Source: Myroides sp. WP-1
GTDB lineage: Bacteria > Bacteroidota > Bacteroidia > Flavobacteriales > Flavobacteriaceae
Length of the DNA stretch: 64,000 bases
Direction: 5' to 3'
NCBI RefSeq assembly: GCF_014145635.1
Contig: NZ_JACHTC010000001.1
Span: 310,001 to 374,000 of the forward strand
Both the position numbers and the translations under genes were made by a program. Every line of letters starts with the position of its first letter. The first letter of the stretch is position 1. The notes under the pieces were generated by a model that made no database searches, was not told the origin of the DNA, and saw only the letters and a program-made list of their open reading frames with translations. This document shows, piece after piece, positions 62,311 through 64,000 of this stretch.

Positions 62311-64000
62311 TTATTCTTCTACAACATCAAGTTCAACTTTCAAATTATCGATAATAAATTCCTGTCTATCGGGTGTATTTTTACCCATATAGAATTCTAA
62401 CATTTTTTCGATAGACATCGATTTATCAAGCATCACAGGATCAAGGCGTATACTTTCACCGATGAAATGCTGAAACTCATCTGGTGAAATTTCCCCTAAT
62501 CCTTTAAATCGCGTGATTTCCGGTTTAGGTTTTAATTTTTCGATCGCTGCTACGCGCTCTTCATCACTATAACAATAGATGGTTTCTTTTTTGTTTCTCA
62601 CACGGAAAAGCGGTGTTTGTAAAATATACAAATGCCCTTCTTTAATCAATTCCGGGAAAAACTGTAAGAAGAAAGTAATCAACAGCAGTCGGATGTGCAT
62701 TCCATCGACATCGGCATCGGTTGCGATTACGATATTGTTGTAGCGCAAGCTTTCAAAATCTTCTTCAATATCTAAAGCAGCTTGCAATAGGTTGAACTCT
62801 TCATTTTCGTATACAATTTTTTTAGTCATTCCATACGAGTTCAAAGGTTTACCACGCAAACTAAATACAGCTTGAGTGTTGACATCTCTAGATTTTGTAA
62901 TCGATCCTGATGCCGAGTCTCCCTCTGTAATAAAAAGAGTACTCTCTAAATATCTTGGGTTCTTGATGTCTGTCAAGTGTACGCGACAATCGCGTAACTT
63001 ACGATTGTGCAAGCTCGCTTTCTTTGCGCGCTCTTTGGCAATTTTACGAATACCTGACAATTCTTTTCGCTCGCGTTCTGCTTGCAAAATTTTGCGCAAC
63101 AACGCATCAGCAATATCTGGATTCTTGTGTAAATAATTGTCTAATTGCGTTTTAACGAAGTCATTGACAAATGTACGTACGGTAGGTAAATCCGGTCCCA
63201 TATCAGTAGAACCTAGCTTTGTTTTGGTTTGCGATTCAAATACAGGTTCTTCTACCTTTACTGAAATAGCAGCAACAATAGATTTACGAATATCTGACGC
63301 TTCAAAGTTTTTGTTGTAAAACTCTTTTAACGTACGAACTAAGGCTTCTCTAAATGCACCTAAATGCGTTCCGCCTTGTGTTGTATTCTGTCCGTTAACA
63401 AATGAATAGTACTCTTCTGAATACTGAGTTTTACTATGTGTAATTGCCACCTCAATATCATCCCCAGATAAGTGAATGATTGGATACACTTGATCTTCTT
63501 CATCGATATTTTCATTCAACAAATCTTTTAATCCATTTTCTGAATAAAACTTTTCGCCGTTGAAAATGATCGTTAATCCTTTGTTTAGGTAACAGTAGTT
63601 TTTGAGCATACGCTCAATATACTCTTTGCGATACTTGTAATTTTTAAAAATTTTCTCATCCGCAACGAAAGAAACTTTCGTTCCTTTTCGCTTTGTTGTT
63701 TCGATTAACTCCTCTTCATTTACTAAGTTTCCCGCAGAGAAATCAGCTGCTTTTTGCTGATTATCACGAACTGAAACAACGCGGAAATAAGTAGACAAGG
63801 CATTCACTGCTTTTGTACCTACCCCATTTAGACCAACTGATTTTTTAAATGCTTTGGAGTCATACTTACCTCCTGTATTCATTTTCGATACTACATCGAT
63901 TACTTTACCTAATGGAATACCACGTCCGAAATCACGTACGGTAATCATTTTGTCTTTTAATGTAACTTCAATAGTCTTTCCTGTGCCCATTACAAACTCA
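62311..64000 (-). CDS. parE: DNA topoisomerase IV subunit B (partial)
   Basis: The ATPase subunit of topoisomerase IV, with the N-terminal part beyond the right edge; the frame is open to the last base ([12 protein letters not shown]). The GHKL ATP-binding region [14 protein letters not shown], the TOPRIM motif [12 protein letters not shown] and [17 protein letters not shown] are intact. About 563 residues are visible; a full ParE is about 60-70 residues longer. Three bp separate it from parC. Confidence 0.93.
   Translation of the reverse strand, partial: EFVMGTGKTIEVTLKDKMITVRDFGRGIPLGKVIDVVSKMNTGGKYDSKAFKKSVGLNGVGTKAVNALSTYFRVVSVRDNQQKAADFSAGNLVNEEELIETTKRKGTKVSFVADEKIFKNYKYRKEYIERMLKNYCYLNKGLTIIFNGEKFYSENGLKDLLNENIDEEDQVYPIIHLSGDDIEVAITHSKTQYSEEYYSFVNGQNTTQGGTHLGAFREALVRTLKEFYNKNFEASDIRKSIVAAISVKVEEPVFESQTKTKLGSTDMGPDLPTVRTFVNDFVKTQLDNYLHKNPDIADALLRKILQAERERKELSGIRKIAKERAKKASLHNRKLRDCRVHLTDIKNPRYLESTLFITEGDSASGSITKSRDVNTQAVFSLRGKPLNSYGMTKKIVYENEEFNLLQAALDIEEDFESLRYNNIVIATDADVDGMHIRLLLITFFLQFFPELIKEGHLYILQTPLFRVRNKKETIYCYSDEERVAAIEKLKPKPEITRFKGLGEISPDEFQHFIGESIRLDPVMLDKSMSIEKMLEFYMGKNTPDRQEFIIDNLKVELDVVEE

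Overview
The window looks like chromosomal DNA of a member of the Bacteroidota, most likely family Flavobacteriaceae. A Myroides-like genus is a guess from gene content, not something the sequence proves. The evidence is low GC, AT-rich gaps with no Shine-Dalgarno-like starts, repeated Bacteroidota -7 promoter boxes (TAnnTTTG), many LVSC-type lipoproteins, a PorP/SprF protein with a type IX secretion (T9SS) type B cargo, a DUF4834 protein, and separate gyrA and parE-parC loci. I see no rRNA, tRNA, CRISPR array, transposase or phage gene.

Layout: 1-7.3 kb holds housekeeping and lipid genes (acyl-CoA thioesterase, 3-hydroxyacyl-CoA dehydrogenase, prmC, ribD, an IMPACT-family gene, an EamA transporter). 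7.4-13 kb is a five-gene minus-strand copper cluster: a Cys-rich small protein, a lipoprotein with a Met/His motif, an OprC-like TonB receptor with a CxxxM plug motif, an MbnP-like lipoprotein and a di-heme MbnH/MauG-like lipoprotein. 13-24.2 kb is a minus-strand surface-protein cluster: a 1420-residue adhesin-like protein with eight nearly identical 339-bp repeats, a second large Ig-repeat protein, a T9SS type B cargo, its PorP/SprF partner and an OmpA/PD40 lipoprotein-like protein. 24.7-34 kb is core metabolism and information processing (TPR protein, gyrA, a BtuF-like protein, pyrF, prfA, a YceI lipoprotein, pepD).

34-46.5 kb is more accessory. It has an RhtA-like exporter, a TPP-riboswitch operon (pnuT plus an acyl-CoA-dehydrogenase-like flavoprotein), a divergent MocR/EamA pair, a divergent MFS/AraC pair with 21-bp-spaced operator-like direct repeats, and a TetR-thiolase-dihydrolipoyl dehydrogenase unit carrying the same palindromic operator in front of both tetR and the thiolase. 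46.7-64 kb returns to core genes: an endonuclease III with no iron-sulfur cysteines, an unlisted 51-aa ORF behind an ECF sigma factor, uvrA, a glycosyltransferase, a YfhO protein, a rhodanese, hemN, outer-membrane phospholipase A, and the topoisomerase IV operon, whose parE runs off the right edge.

The most promising systems are the copper-acquisition cluster, the TPP-controlled flavoprotein, the mosaic repeat adhesin in a T9SS locus, and the TetR/thiolase/Lpd regulon with its operators visible. Functions are assigned from recognised motifs only; no database search was run.
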